A DNA stretch of 64,000 nucleotides, from assembly GCA_039800325.1 (NCBI GenBank), contig JBDLQY010000177.1, positions 85,769-149,768 on the forward strand, written 5' to 3'. The notes below the pieces were generated by a model, which did no database searches, had not been told where the DNA came from, and saw only the letters and a program-made list of their open reading frames with translations. Shown here piece by piece: positions 9,468 through 17,727 of this stretch (position 1 is its first letter; each line of letters opens with the position of its first letter). The translations under genes were made by a program, and so were the position numbers. The stretch comes from SYIM01 sp039800325 (GTDB taxonomy: Bacteria > Pseudomonadota > Gammaproteobacteria > Burkholderiales > Burkholderiaceae_E).

Positions 9468-10634
9468 ATGGGAACTAGGTTCGAAATGGTCGAAGAGCAA
9501 ACCGAAGGCGCTGTGATCAAGGTGGTGGGCGTCGGTGGTGCCGGGGGCAACGCCGTCAATCATATGATCGGACGCGGTGTTCAGGGCGTTGACTTCATTG
9601 CCGTGAATACCGATGGTCAGGCGTTGAAGCGCTCACAGGCAGGGCAGACAATTCAGCTCGGCGGTAATGGTCTTGGGGCGGGTGCCAGGCCGGAGGCCGG
9701 ACGCGCTGCAGCCGAAGCCTTGCGTGAAGATATTCGAGTGGCGCTGTCGGGCGCACACATGGTGTTTCTGACCGCAGGCATGGGCAAAGGTACCGGCACA
9801 GGTGCGTCGCCCGTGATTGCAGAGATTGCCAAGGAAATGGGCATCCTCACCGTTGGCGTCGTCACCAAGCCCTTCGATTTCGAGGGCGCCAGAAAGATGC
9901 AGATCGCCGAGGCCGGCATTGATCAGCTGGTTGAAAATGTCGACTCGCTGATTGTCGTTCTCAACCAGAAACTCTTCGAAGTGATGGATGAGGACGCCAG
10001 CCTGGAAGACGCGTTTAAGCGTGCGGACGATGTTTTACACAACGCGGTGGCAGGCATTGCTGAGATCATCAATGTGCCCGGCCTGGTCAACGTCGATTTC
10101 GCCGACGTGCGCACGGTCATGGGCGAGCAGGGCAAGGCCATGATGGGTATCGGCCAGGCCGAAGGAATCGACCGTGCCCGTCTGGCTGCTGAACAAGCCG
10201 TGGCGTCTCCATTGCTTGACGGGGTCGATCTGCAGGGCGCGCGTGGCGTGATCGTCAATATCACCGCCAACCGCAGCCTGAAACTGCGCGAAACCAATGA
10301 AGTCATCAACACCATCAAGGCTTTCTGCGCCGATGACGCCACGATTATTCACGGCACGGTCTTCGATGAGTCTATGGGTGACCATCTACGCGTGACCGTG
10401 GTGGCCACGGGTATCGGTAAGCGTGCGGCGCGGCCCGTGCTGGTGCCGCAGCCGCAGCTTCGTACGGGTACCGATAATGCGCCGGTCACCCCAGGGCTCA
10501 ACTTTGGCAATCTCGATGAGCCCACCGTCTGGCGTAATCCCAGGGCGAGTGCGGCTGCTCAGGTGCAGGCTTTGGAGGAGAGCGGCGTCGAGCGCTTCGA
10601 CATTCCGGCGTTCTTGCGCAAGCAGGCTGATTAA
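9468..10634 (+). CDS. ftsZ: FtsZ, tubulin-like division GTPase
   Basis: Cytoplasmic GTPase that polymerises into the Z-ring. Seen: the T1 loop GVGGAGGNAVN, the T7 synergy-loop region NVDFADVRTVM, a short linker, and the conserved C-terminal peptide FDIPAFLRKQ that binds FtsA, ZapD and others. Ribosome binding site GAGGAGG lies 9 bases upstream. The glycine-rich T4 loop that contacts GTP phosphates reads GMGKGTGTG rather than GMGGGTGTG, with Lys107 encoded by AAA at 9786-9788; this is an unusual change in one of the most conserved bacterial motifs. Length 388 residues is otherwise normal. Confidence 0.97.
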   Translation: MGTRFEMVEEQTEGAVIKVVGVGGAGGNAVNHMIGRGVQGVDFIAVNTDGQALKRSQAGQTIQLGGNGLGAGARPEAGRAAAEALREDIRVALSGAHMVFLTAGMGKGTGTGASPVIAEIAKEMGILTVGVVTKPFDFEGARKMQIAEAGIDQLVENVDSLIVVLNQKLFEVMDEDASLEDAFKRADDVLHNAVAGIAEIINVPGLVNVDFADVRTVMGEQGKAMMGIGQAEGIDRARLAAEQAVASPLLDGVDLQGARGVIVNITANRSLKLRETNEVINTIKAFCADDATIIHGTVFDESMGDHLRVTVVATGIGKRAARPVLVPQPQLRTGTDNAPVTPGLNFGNLDEPTVWRNPRASAAAQVQALEESGVERFDIPAFLRKQAD

Positions 10635-10662
10635 GCGCTGGGGGGGGTGACCGCTGGGGGCG

Positions 10663-10687
10663 GACCCGGGTCATCACTGACCGGGTC
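10663..10687 (+). terminator. Bulged GC hairpin after ftsZ
   Basis: GACCCGGGTC and GACCGGGTC pair across ATCACT with one bulged G, 28 bases after the ftsZ stop. There is no following T-run, so intrinsic termination is uncertain; it may only stabilise the 3' end of the dcw transcript. Confidence 0.3.
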
Positions 10688-10756
10688 GCCTGCCCTCGCT
10701 AAATCAGGGATGCGGGCGTTATGGCATGTTCTCGCACCGCGTTCAAGGGCTTATCG

Positions 10757-10786
10757 TGAACAGGGGCGTGCCTGGCCGGCTACAAT
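10757..10786 (+). promoter_or_regulatory. Candidate sigma-70 promoter for the peroxiredoxin gene and lpxC
   Basis: TGAACA (10757-10762) and TACAAT (10781-10786) are spaced by 18 bp. TACAAT matches the -10 consensus at five of six bases and the -35 at four of six. The start point would fall near 10793, about 30 bases before the peroxiredoxin ATG and its AGGAGA site. Confidence 0.4.
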
Positions 10787-10823
10787 AGTCGGCTTGTCAA
10801 CCTTTGGTCCAGGAGATCCCGCC

Positions 10824-11327
10824 ATGACAATCAAGGTCGGTGACGCGGTGCCTGACGGCACCCTGTTCGAGTTTATCGAGGTCGAGGGCAACGGCTGTTC
10901 GGTCGGTCCCAATGCATTCCAGGTGAGCAACCTGGTTAAAGGCAAGAAGATTGCCGTCTTTGGCCTGCCGGGCGCATTTACGCCCACCTGCTCGGCCCAG
11001 CATGTGCCCGGTTACGTTAAGCACTTTGACGCGCTTAAGGCCAAGGGTATTGACGAGGTATGGTGCGTGTCGGTCAATGACGCCTTCGTGATGGGTGCCT
11101 GGGCTCGTGACCAGAAATGCGCCGGCAAAGTCCGCATGATGGCCGATGGCAGCGCCGATTTCACCCGCAAGCTTGGGCTTGAACTCGACCTCACCGCCCG
11201 TGGCATGGGCGTTCGCATGCAGCGCTTCTCGATGCTGCTTGATAATGGCATGGTCAAGCAGCTCAACATCGAGGCGCCTGGCAAGTTTGAGGTGTCCAGT
11301 GCTGAGGCCATGTTGGCCAAGCTCTGA
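10824..11327 (+). CDS. Prx5-type peroxiredoxin
   Basis: Thiol peroxidase that reduces hydrogen and organic peroxides, using glutaredoxin/glutathione or thioredoxin as reductant in this family. The ATG at 10824 is preceded by AGGAGA and gives 167 residues, the family size. The peroxidatic cysteine is Cys56 in the motif GAFTPTCSAQHVPGY; another cysteine at residue 99 could act as a resolving thiol. No C-terminal glutaredoxin domain is present. It sits between ftsZ and lpxC, a gene order I associate with Bordetella-like genomes, and its stop overlaps the lpxC start by one base (TGATG). Confidence 0.9.
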   Translation: MTIKVGDAVPDGTLFEFIEVEGNGCSVGPNAFQVSNLVKGKKIAVFGLPGAFTPTCSAQHVPGYVKHFDALKAKGIDEVWCVSVNDAFVMGAWARDQKCAGKVRMMADGSADFTRKLGLELDLTARGMGVRMQRFSMLLDNGMVKQLNIEAPGKFEVSSAEAMLAKL

Positions 11328-12256
11328 TGCTTAGACAGCGCACGCTCAAGTCTCTGGTCCGCGCCACGGGCGTGGGACTGCACTCGGGCGAGCGCGTAGA
11401 GCTGGTCTTACGGCCCGCCCCGGTGGGTACGGGTATCGTGTTCACGCGAACCGACCTCGACCCGCCGGTGTCGATCGCAGCGCAGGCGGGAAACGTTAAC
11501 GATACGCGTATGGCCTCTACGCTGTGCGCCACGGCGCCCGACGGGCAGATCGTTCGAGTCGCCACCGTCGAACACCTGATGTCGGCGCTAGCCGGACTCG
11601 GCATTGATAATGTCTTTGTAGACGTGACAGCCGCCGAGATCCCGATTCTTGATGGGTCTGCGGCCACCTTCGTCTACCTGCTGCGGTCGGCCGGTATTGT
11701 TGAGCAGCGTGCGCCCAAGCGCTTTATTCGCGTGCTCGAGACCGTTGAGGTTCGCGAGGGTGATAAGTTCGCGCGCCTCGAGCCGCATTTTGGTTTCCGA
11801 TTGAGTTTTTCAATCAATTTTGGTCATCCGGCCATAGATGCCACCGGCCAGCAGGTGGTCGTCGATTTTGCAGATGACTCTTTTGTAAAGCGTGTGGCCC
11901 GTGCGCGCACGTTTGGCTTTATGCATGACGTCGAGGCGCTGCGCTCTCAGGGACTGGCTAAAGGCGGCAGCCTGGGAAATGCCATCGTGATGGATGAGTA
12001 TCGCGTCCTCAACGATGATGGCTTGCGAAGCGACGATGAATTCGTCATGCACAAGGTACTTGATGCAATCGGTGACCTGTATCTGGTGGGTCATCCACTG
12101 CTCGCCTCTTATTCGGCCCACAAGTCTGGGCACGCGCTGAATAATCGGTTGCTGCGTGCTCTGCTGGAGCGTCGCTCCAGCTGGGAGTGGGCTAGCTTTT
12201 CCGAGCTGCGCGGTGGCCCTCGGTTTTATGACGTCTCTGAGTTCAGCCCCGCTTAG
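11327..12256 (+). CDS. lpxC: LpxC, lipid A deacetylase
   Basis: Zinc enzyme that deacetylates UDP-3-O-acyl-GlcNAc, the committed step of lipid A synthesis. Family motifs include the N-terminal LKSLVRATGVGLHSGE, the zinc histidine in VEHLMSALAGLGIDN, the HKVLDAIGDL zinc site (His and Asp) and the catalytic His in HKSGHALNNRLL. Length 309 residues is normal. Translation is coupled to the peroxiredoxin stop. A repeat-rich gap follows. Confidence 0.97.
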   Translation: MLRQRTLKSLVRATGVGLHSGERVELVLRPAPVGTGIVFTRTDLDPPVSIAAQAGNVNDTRMASTLCATAPDGQIVRVATVEHLMSALAGLGIDNVFVDVTAAEIPILDGSAATFVYLLRSAGIVEQRAPKRFIRVLETVEVREGDKFARLEPHFGFRLSFSINFGHPAIDATGQQVVVDFADDSFVKRVARARTFGFMHDVEALRSQGLAKGGSLGNAIVMDEYRVLNDDGLRSDDEFVMHKVLDAIGDLYLVGHPLLASYSAHKSGHALNNRLLRALLERRSSWEWASFSELRGGPRFYDVSEFSPA

Positions 12257-12293
12257 ACAAACGCGCCGGCGGGCGCATCGCTTCGTTGCTCGG

Positions 12294-12395
12294 CCACCCG
12301 GTGTCTGACAGTTTGCGGCGGCGAGCGCCAAGCGCCGCTCGCTCCCACCCGGCGTCTGACAGTTTGCGGCGGCGAGCGCTAAGCGCCGCTCGCTC
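12294..12395. repeat. 51-bp tandem duplication with internal dyads
   Basis: Two abutting copies (12294-12344 and 12345-12395) differ at two of 51 bases. Each copy carries CCACCCGG, then GTCTGACAGTTTGCGGCGG, then a short interrupted dyad GAGCGC..GCGCCGCTC that can fold. Confidence 0.9.
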
Positions 12396-12406
12396 ATACG
12401 GCTGCG

Positions 12407-12425
12407 GTCCGGCCTGTGGCCGGAC
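12407..12425. terminator. lpxC: Perfect GC hairpin downstream of lpxC
   Basis: GTCCGGCC-TGT-GGCCGGAC forms an uninterrupted 8-bp stem with a three-base loop, 150 bases after lpxC. No T-run follows on either strand, so it is a weak or factor-assisted terminator at best. Confidence 0.35.
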
Positions 12426-12564
12426 TCCCCTGCGCTCGGTGCGTCCGCCGGGGCGCCCCGAACTCGGGCGCTACGCGCCCTCAGACATGCGGGGCGCTAC
12501 CCCTCCCGGCGGATCGCTCCCTCGCTGGGCTTGCCGAAATCGCTCGCAGCGCTTCCCCCTCGCC

Positions 12565-12712
12565 GCCGCCTGGCCCTCAACCACCGCCCGGCCCTCGACC
12601 ACCGCCTGGCCCTCAACCACCGCCCGGCCCTCAACCACCGCCTGGCCCTCAACCACCGCCCGGCCCTCAACCACCGCCCGGCCCTCGACCACCGCCCGGC
12701 CCTCTGCCACTC
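12565..12712. repeat. 18-bp minisatellite, about eight copies
   Basis: Unit CAACCACCGCC(C/T)GGCCCT repeated about eight times with C/T and A/G variation. Read on the plus strand the three frames give PPPGPQ-, HRPALN- and TTARPS-like hexapeptide repeats; the minus strand gives VVEGRA/VVEGQA. None has a ribosome binding site or a recognisable domain. Confidence 0.9.
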
Positions 12713-12803
12713 TCCGGTCCTCTGCTTCTGCTTGGGCTGCTGTCACCGCTCAGACCCGGACTATGATTACTTCAGGGCTTCCTGCCCAGTTAGGGTCGAG
12801 ATC

Positions 12804-12983
12804 ATGATTGCCTTTCGCATCCTGCTGTTTTCCGCCTGCGCCGGCTTGGCGCTATGTGCTCTGGCCTATCTGTTCACCCAAGATCGGCGTTGGCTGCAGC
12901 GGGCAGGTTGGCTGGCGGTAGCTGCTGCCGTGCTGGGTTTGGCTTTTTTTGGTGGCTTGTTTCTGGCGCGTCTGGGACTTTGA
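12804..12983 (+). CDS. Small two-helix membrane protein, unknown function
   Basis: A 59-residue protein with two hydrophobic helices (about residues 4-22 and 34-54) joined by a short polar loop, TQDRRWLQR, which by the positive-inside rule would face the cytoplasm. I do not recognise a named family. The ATG at 12804 is chosen because the hydrophobic pattern begins there; the open frame upstream runs into the minisatellite and does not look coding. A weak AGGG lies about 11 bases upstream. It is convergent with dciA, whose stop is about 47 bp away. Confidence 0.6.
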   Translation: MIAFRILLFSACAGLALCALAYLFTQDRRWLQRAGWLAVAAAVLGLAFFGGLFLARLGL

Positions 12984-13029
12984 GTCGACCCGTGTGCTTA
13001 CCGATTTGCAGCGTTCAGCGATTTTCTGT

Positions 13030-13491
13030 CTAGCGAGAGCCGCGCTGATGCCGAATCAGTCGTTCGAGGGCCTGTGCCAGGCGCGATTCGCCACTATGTG
13101 CTGCGATGGTGCCAAGCGCGCTCAGCGTGTGCTCAGGGATGGGTTTTCGGATACCGGGTCGCGCCGCCGTTCGAGTATGCAGATCAGGGCGTACCCGAAC
13201 CCGCAGCTCGCGCAGATCGGTACCCTTTTGCCTCATTGCGGAGAGCAGACTAGGCGCCTGTTGGCGCAGTAGCGCGGCCTGCGAAGCACTGCGGGTCGCC
13301 ACGACCAGCGTATCGTTTTCGACGGCCAGCACTTGGATCGGGAATCGCAAGCCACTGGAATTCAACAGCCCCTGCAGTCGAGCCAGTCCAGCCACGCGCT
13401 GGGCGAGCTCTCGAAAATTGGATTCCTGGCCCAACCATTCGATGGCTGACCGAGGCGCACTCGTGGGCTTGGCGGCTGCACCGGCTTTCAT
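13030..13491 (-). CDS. dciA: DciA-like (DUF721) replicative helicase loader
   Basis: DUF721 proteins include DciA, the ancestral loader of DnaB helicase in bacteria that lack DnaC/DnaI. The 153-residue protein has the family's compact N-terminal fold, with the alternating pattern RFPIQVLAVENDTLVV followed by ATRSASQAALLRQQAPSLLSAMR, and then a basic tail with Arg-rich and Pro-rich stretches that looks disordered. Divergent from secA, a common arrangement in betaproteobacteria. Assignment rests on the domain pattern and context. Confidence 0.8.
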   Translation of the reverse strand: MKAGAAAKPTSAPRSAIEWLGQESNFRELAQRVAGLARLQGLLNSSGLRFPIQVLAVENDTLVVATRSASQAALLRQQAPSLLSAMRQKGTDLRELRVRVRPDLHTRTAARPGIRKPIPEHTLSALGTIAAHSGESRLAQALERLIRHQRGSR

Positions 13492-13554
13492 GAGTCTAGT
13501 CTAGCGGGTTAGCGCTGCGCTAGGGGCCGCCCGGCGCAGCCGTTGGCGCCGCCA

Positions 13555-13563
13555 TGCTAGACT
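13555..13563 (+). promoter_or_regulatory. Possible extended -10 for secA
   Basis: TGC-TAGACT lies about 120 bases before the secA ATG in the 192-bp gap between divergent dciA and secA. The TGn extension is present but TAGACT matches TATAAT at only four positions and no good -35 is seen. Confidence 0.22.
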
Positions 13564-13683
13564 GATCCGTTTGGCAACGCGTTGGCCCGCCCGGGCTTTT
13601 GAGAGCGAAGCGGCCGTCCGGTCGTTTTTCTTCGAGCTGTGCGGCGCGCCTCCGCCAGGCAGCATGGTCCGCAGGCGTCGCGA

Positions 13684-16488
13684 ATGATCCAGAACTTTCT
13701 TACTCGAATATTTGGCAGCCGAAACGAGCGCTTGCTCAAGCAGTACCGCAAAACGGTTATTGCGATTAACGCGCTCGAGCCCTCGGTTCAGCAGTTGTCT
13801 GACGAAGCGCTTGCCGCCCGTACGCACGAATTTCGGCAACGGGTTGAACAGGGCGAGACGCTGCAGGCGCTACTGCCGGAGGCCTTTGCGGTGTGCCGCG
13901 AGGCAGCTCGTCGCTCACTGGGTATGCGTCACTTTGACGTCCAGCTCATCGGCGGGATGGTACTGCACGATGGCAAGATCGCCGAGATGCGTACTGGCGA
14001 GGGCAAGACCCTGACCGCGACGCTGGCTGTGTACCTTAACGCTTTGGCCGGTCGTGGCGTTCATGTGGTTACGGTGAACGACTACCTCGCCGCCCGCGAT
14101 GCCGATTGGATGGGTCGGCTATACCGCTTTCTGGGCATGAGCGTAGGGGTCATCCTGTCGCAACAGGCGACGGCCGATAAGCGAGTGGCCTACGCCGCCG
14201 ACATCACCTACGGCACCAACAACGAGTTTGGTTTCGACTATCTGCGCGACAACATGGAACATGCGGTGTCTGATCGCCGACAGCGCGGTCTTGCTTACGC
14301 CATTGTTGACGAGGTCGACTCCATTCTTATCGATGAGGCGCGAACGCCGCTCATCATCTCGGGACAAGCTGAAGATCACACCGAGATGTATGTGCGTGTA
14401 AACGCTGTGCCGCCTTTGCTGACTGTCATGGCCTCAGAGCCCAAGGCGAACGAACCTGAACCGCCAGGTGACTACTGGGTTGACCGTAAGGCGCATCAGG
14501 TCTACCTGTCAGAGGCGGGGCACGAAAATGCTGAGCGCCTTCTCGAACAGGCGGGGTTGCTCGCCCCAGGGGCCAGCTTGTATGACGCGGCCAACATTGG
14601 CCTGATGCACCACCTGATGGCGGCGCTGCGCGCGCACACCCTTTATTTTCGCGATCAGCACTACGTGGTTCAGGGTTCAGAGGTGATCATCGTTGATGAG
14701 TTCACCGGCCGCCTGATGCCGGGCCGGCGTTGGTCGGATGGACTGCACCAGGCCGTTGAGGCCAAGGAAGGTGCGCAGATCCAGGCTGAAAACCAGACGC
14801 TGGCGTCAATCACTTTTCAGAACTATTTCCGGATGTACGGCAAGCTCGCTGGCATGACTGGTACGGCCGATACCGAGGCCTATGAGTTTCAGGAAATCTA
14901 CGGACTTGAAACTGTGGTCATTCCGACTCACAGGCCCATGATCCGGCAAGACCGTCAGGATCAGGTCTTTCGTACCGCCCGTGAAAAATACACGGCCATC
15001 ATTACCGATATTCGCGACTGCCATGAACGCGGCCAGCCGGTGCTGGTGGGAACCACCTCGATTGAGAATTCTGAGCTGCTGTCAGCGATGCTGACCGAGC
15101 AGAAGCTGCCTCATCAGGTGCTCAACGCCAAACAGCATGCCCGTGAAGCAGAGATCGTCGTTCAGGCCGGTCGCCCCAAGATGATCACCATTGCCACTAA
15201 CATGGCGGGTCGTGGTACCGATATCGTGCTGGGCGGCAACATCAGCCGCCAGATTGACGCCATTGAAGTCGACGAGTCGGTACCGCCCGATGAGCGAGTC
15301 AGGCGCGTGACTGAACTGCGTGCCCAGTGGCAGGTGCTGCATGACGAGGTGATTTCGGCAGGCGGTCTGCACATCATCGGAACCGAGCGTCATGAGTCGC
15401 GACGGATCGACAATCAGCTGAGAGGCCGGTCGGGTCGTCAGGGCGATCCGGGTTCGTCGCGGTTTTATCTGTCAATGGAAGATCCGCTGCTTAAGATCTT
15501 TGCCGGTGATCGTCTCAAAGCGATCATGGACAGGCTGAAGCTTCCAGAAGGCGAAGCTATCGAAGCCGGTATGGTGACCCGTTCAATCGAGTCCGCGCAG
15601 CGCAAGGTCGAAGCGCGCAACTTCGATATCCGTAAGCAGCTTCTCGAATATGACGACGTGGCTAATGATCAGCGCAAGATGGTCTACGCCGATCGCAACG
15701 CACTGCTTGAGTCCAATGAGTTTAGTGAGCGGGTGACTGATCTTCGTTATCGCGTCTTCACCGATCTTGTTCAGCAATATGTCCCGGCTGAGTCAGTCGA
15801 AGAGCAGTGGGACTTGGCAGGCCTTGAAAAGCTGCTTCAGACCGAGTGGCAGATCTCGGTTCCGCTGACAGGCCTGGTCCAACAAAGCGAAGAGTTTGAT
15901 GCCGGCGATGTGCTCAATGCTGTGCTGAAGCAGGCCGACGAGCACTACGCCGCCAAGGTCAACCAGGTCGGCGCTGAATCATTCGCCGGATTCGAGCGTG
16001 CGGTTTTGCTGCAGGTACTTGACCAGCACTGGCGCGAGCATCTGTCGACGCTGGATCAGCTACGCCAGGGTATTCATCTTCGCGGTTATGCACAAAAGAA
16101 CCCCAAGCAAGAATACAAGCGCGAGTCGTTTGAGCTCTTTGCTCTCATGCAGGATCGTGTGCGTCATGACGTCACCCGGGTGCTCATGACGGTACGGGTC
16201 GAGTCGGCTGCCCAGGCCGAGACCGCGGGAGAGCAGATCCAGCAGTCCGAGAGTGCGCTTAATGTTCGCTATACCCATGCCGATTTCAATGAAGCCGCTG
16301 CCGCTGCGCAATCAGCGCAGGAAGAAGCCGATGCCGAGTCCATCGCGCTGGCGCTGCAGCAGGCCCCCGCCTCCGAGGAGGCAGGTCAGCAGCCCTTCAA
16401 GCGCTATGGTCGCAAGATTGGTCGCAATGATGCCTGCCCCTGTGGCTCAGGTAAGAAGTACAAGGCCTGTCACGGTCGTCTCGCCTAA
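13684..16488 (+). CDS. secA: SecA, preprotein translocase ATPase
   Basis: Motor ATPase that drives unfolded proteins through SecYEG. Start chosen at ATG 13684, giving the standard N-terminus MIQNFLTRIFGSRNERLL and 934 residues; upstream frame extension lacks family similarity. Visible are the Walker A region MRTGEGKTLTA, Walker B DEVDSILIDEARTPLIISG, the second nucleotide-binding-domain motifs TNMAGRGTDI and QLRGRSGRQGDPG, and the C-terminal zinc-binding SecB/ribosome-binding tail CPCGSGKKYKACHG. A linker rich in Ala/Glu/Gln precedes the zinc tail. argJ follows nine bases later with an AAGGAGG site. Confidence 0.98.
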   Translation: MIQNFLTRIFGSRNERLLKQYRKTVIAINALEPSVQQLSDEALAARTHEFRQRVEQGETLQALLPEAFAVCREAARRSLGMRHFDVQLIGGMVLHDGKIAEMRTGEGKTLTATLAVYLNALAGRGVHVVTVNDYLAARDADWMGRLYRFLGMSVGVILSQQATADKRVAYAADITYGTNNEFGFDYLRDNMEHAVSDRRQRGLAYAIVDEVDSILIDEARTPLIISGQAEDHTEMYVRVNAVPPLLTVMASEPKANEPEPPGDYWVDRKAHQVYLSEAGHENAERLLEQAGLLAPGASLYDAANIGLMHHLMAALRAHTLYFRDQHYVVQGSEVIIVDEFTGRLMPGRRWSDGLHQAVEAKEGAQIQAENQTLASITFQNYFRMYGKLAGMTGTADTEAYEFQEIYGLETVVIPTHRPMIRQDRQDQVFRTAREKYTAIITDIRDCHERGQPVLVGTTSIENSELLSAMLTEQKLPHQVLNAKQHAREAEIVVQAGRPKMITIATNMAGRGTDIVLGGNISRQIDAIEVDESVPPDERVRRVTELRAQWQVLHDEVISAGGLHIIGTERHESRRIDNQLRGRSGRQGDPGSSRFYLSMEDPLLKIFAGDRLKAIMDRLKLPEGEAIEAGMVTRSIESAQRKVEARNFDIRKQLLEYDDVANDQRKMVYADRNALLESNEFSERVTDLRYRVFTDLVQQYVPAESVEEQWDLAGLEKLLQTEWQISVPLTGLVQQSEEFDAGDVLNAVLKQADEHYAAKVNQVGAESFAGFERAVLLQVLDQHWREHLSTLDQLRQGIHLRGYAQKNPKQEYKRESFELFALMQDRVRHDVTRVLMTVRVESAAQAETAGEQIQQSESALNVRYTHADFNEAAAAAQSAQEEADAESIALALQQAPASEEAGQQPFKRYGRKIGRNDACPCGSGKKYKACHGRLA

Positions 16489-16497
16489 GGAGGCAAT

Positions 16498-17727
16498 ATG
16501 CCCGTCAACCTAGCTCTGCCGGTGCGAGAGGCGCTGCTCCCCGTGGCTGGCGTCGATATTGGTACGGCGCGTGCCGCCATTCGTAAACCCGATCGACGCG
16601 ATATTCTGGTGCTCAGGCTTGCACCCTCGGCACAGGTGGCCGGCGTTTTCACGACCAATCGATTCTGTGCAGCGCCCGTAGTGGTCTGTCGCGAGCATCT
16701 TCAGTCAAGCGCGGGCTCGATTCGGGCCCTGCTCGTCAATACCGGCTGCGCTAATGCAGGTACGGGTGCGCAGGGTCTGGTCAATGCGCGGGCAAGCTGT
16801 GCGTCGGTCGCGACCGAACTGGAGTGTGCACCCGAACAGGTGCTGCCCTTTTCTACAGGTGTCATCCTCGAGCATTTGCCCATGCAGCGCCTGCTCGCGG
16901 GCGTGACCGCGGCATGCGGCGATTTGGGGCGGTCCGACTGGCTGGATGCAGCGCAGGCCATCATGACTACCGACACGCAGCCCAAAGCGATTTCTCGGCA
17001 GATCCGAGTCGGCGCGGTGTCTGCGACGGTTAGCGGTATCTCCAAGGGCGCCGGCATGATTCGGCCCAATATGGCGACCATGCTCTCGTTTATGGCCACC
17101 GATGCATCGATAGCCCCGCCGCTGTTGCAGCGCTGGGTACGCGAGCTTGCCGATGCAAGCTTTAACCGCGTCACAGTCGACGGCGATACCTCGACCAACG
17201 ATTCATTTGTACTGGCTGCGTCGGGTGTTGGCGGCTTGCGTATCGAGCGCGATACAGACCCAGGGGCTGCTGAGCTACGGGGGGCCTTGTTAGAGGTTGC
17301 GCAGTGGTTGGCGCAGGCCGTCGTGCGAGACGGAGAGGGCGCGACCAAGTTCATCAGCCTTCGCATTGAGTCAGCCCGCAATCTGGATGAGGCAAGCGCA
17401 GTGGCTTACGCTATCGCGCATTCGCCGTTGGTGAAAACAGCCTTTTTTGCCTCGGACCCCAACCTGGGCCGTATCCTAGCCGCGGTGGGTTACGCGGGAA
17501 TCTCCGATCTGGATGTGAACCGCGTCGACCTCTGGCTTGATGAGGTTCATGTTGCAACCGGAGGCGGCCGCCACCCCGCTTATCGTGAAGAAGATGGACA
17601 GCGCGTGATGCGTCAGTCCGAGATCGCCGTGCGCGTTGCGCTTGGCCGTGGCCAGGCTGCGACCACTGTCTGGACCTGCGACCTATCCCATGACTATGTC
17701 TCGATCAATGCCGATTACCGCTCCTAA
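16498..17727 (+). CDS. argJ: ArgJ, bifunctional ornithine acetyltransferase/NAGS
   Basis: Makes N-acetylglutamate and recycles the acetyl group from N-acetylornithine in arginine synthesis. The precursor self-cleaves before a threonine; the expected site is visible in KGAGMIRPNMATMLSF, splitting the 409-residue chain into alpha and beta chains. Other motifs are FTTNRFCAAPV near the N-terminus and DGDTSTNDS. Strong ribosome site AAGGAGG overlaps the end of secA, so it is probably cotranscribed. The next gene starts inside its 3' end. Confidence 0.96.
   Translation: MPVNLALPVREALLPVAGVDIGTARAAIRKPDRRDILVLRLAPSAQVAGVFTTNRFCAAPVVVCREHLQSSAGSIRALLVNTGCANAGTGAQGLVNARASCASVATELECAPEQVLPFSTGVILEHLPMQRLLAGVTAACGDLGRSDWLDAAQAIMTTDTQPKAISRQIRVGAVSATVSGISKGAGMIRPNMATMLSFMATDASIAPPLLQRWVRELADASFNRVTVDGDTSTNDSFVLAASGVGGLRIERDTDPGAAELRGALLEVAQWLAQAVVRDGEGATKFISLRIESARNLDEASAVAYAIAHSPLVKTAFFASDPNLGRILAAVGYAGISDLDVNRVDLWLDEVHVATGGGRHPAYREEDGQRVMRQSEIAVRVALGRGQAATTVWTCDLSHDYVSINADYRS

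Larger units (their letters stand above)
12257..12803. other. Repeat-rich 547-bp gap between lpxC and a small membrane gene
   Basis: No protein family is recognisable here. The stretch holds a 51-bp tandem duplication, a perfect 8-bp-stem hairpin and an 18-bp minisatellite, all very GC-rich. Several reading frames stay open only because the minisatellite unit is a multiple of three and lacks stop triplets, so proline-rich or VVEG(R/Q)A-type translations are probably not genes. Confidence 0.7.

Noticed and set aside
12286..12807. Proline-rich and hexapeptide-repeat open frames over the minisatellite, both strands
   Set aside because: They stay open only because of the 18-bp repeat, lack ribosome sites and change character abruptly outside the repeat.
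13639..13683. Upstream ATG extension of secA
   Set aside because: The conserved SecA N-terminus begins at 13684; the extra 15 residues match nothing expected.
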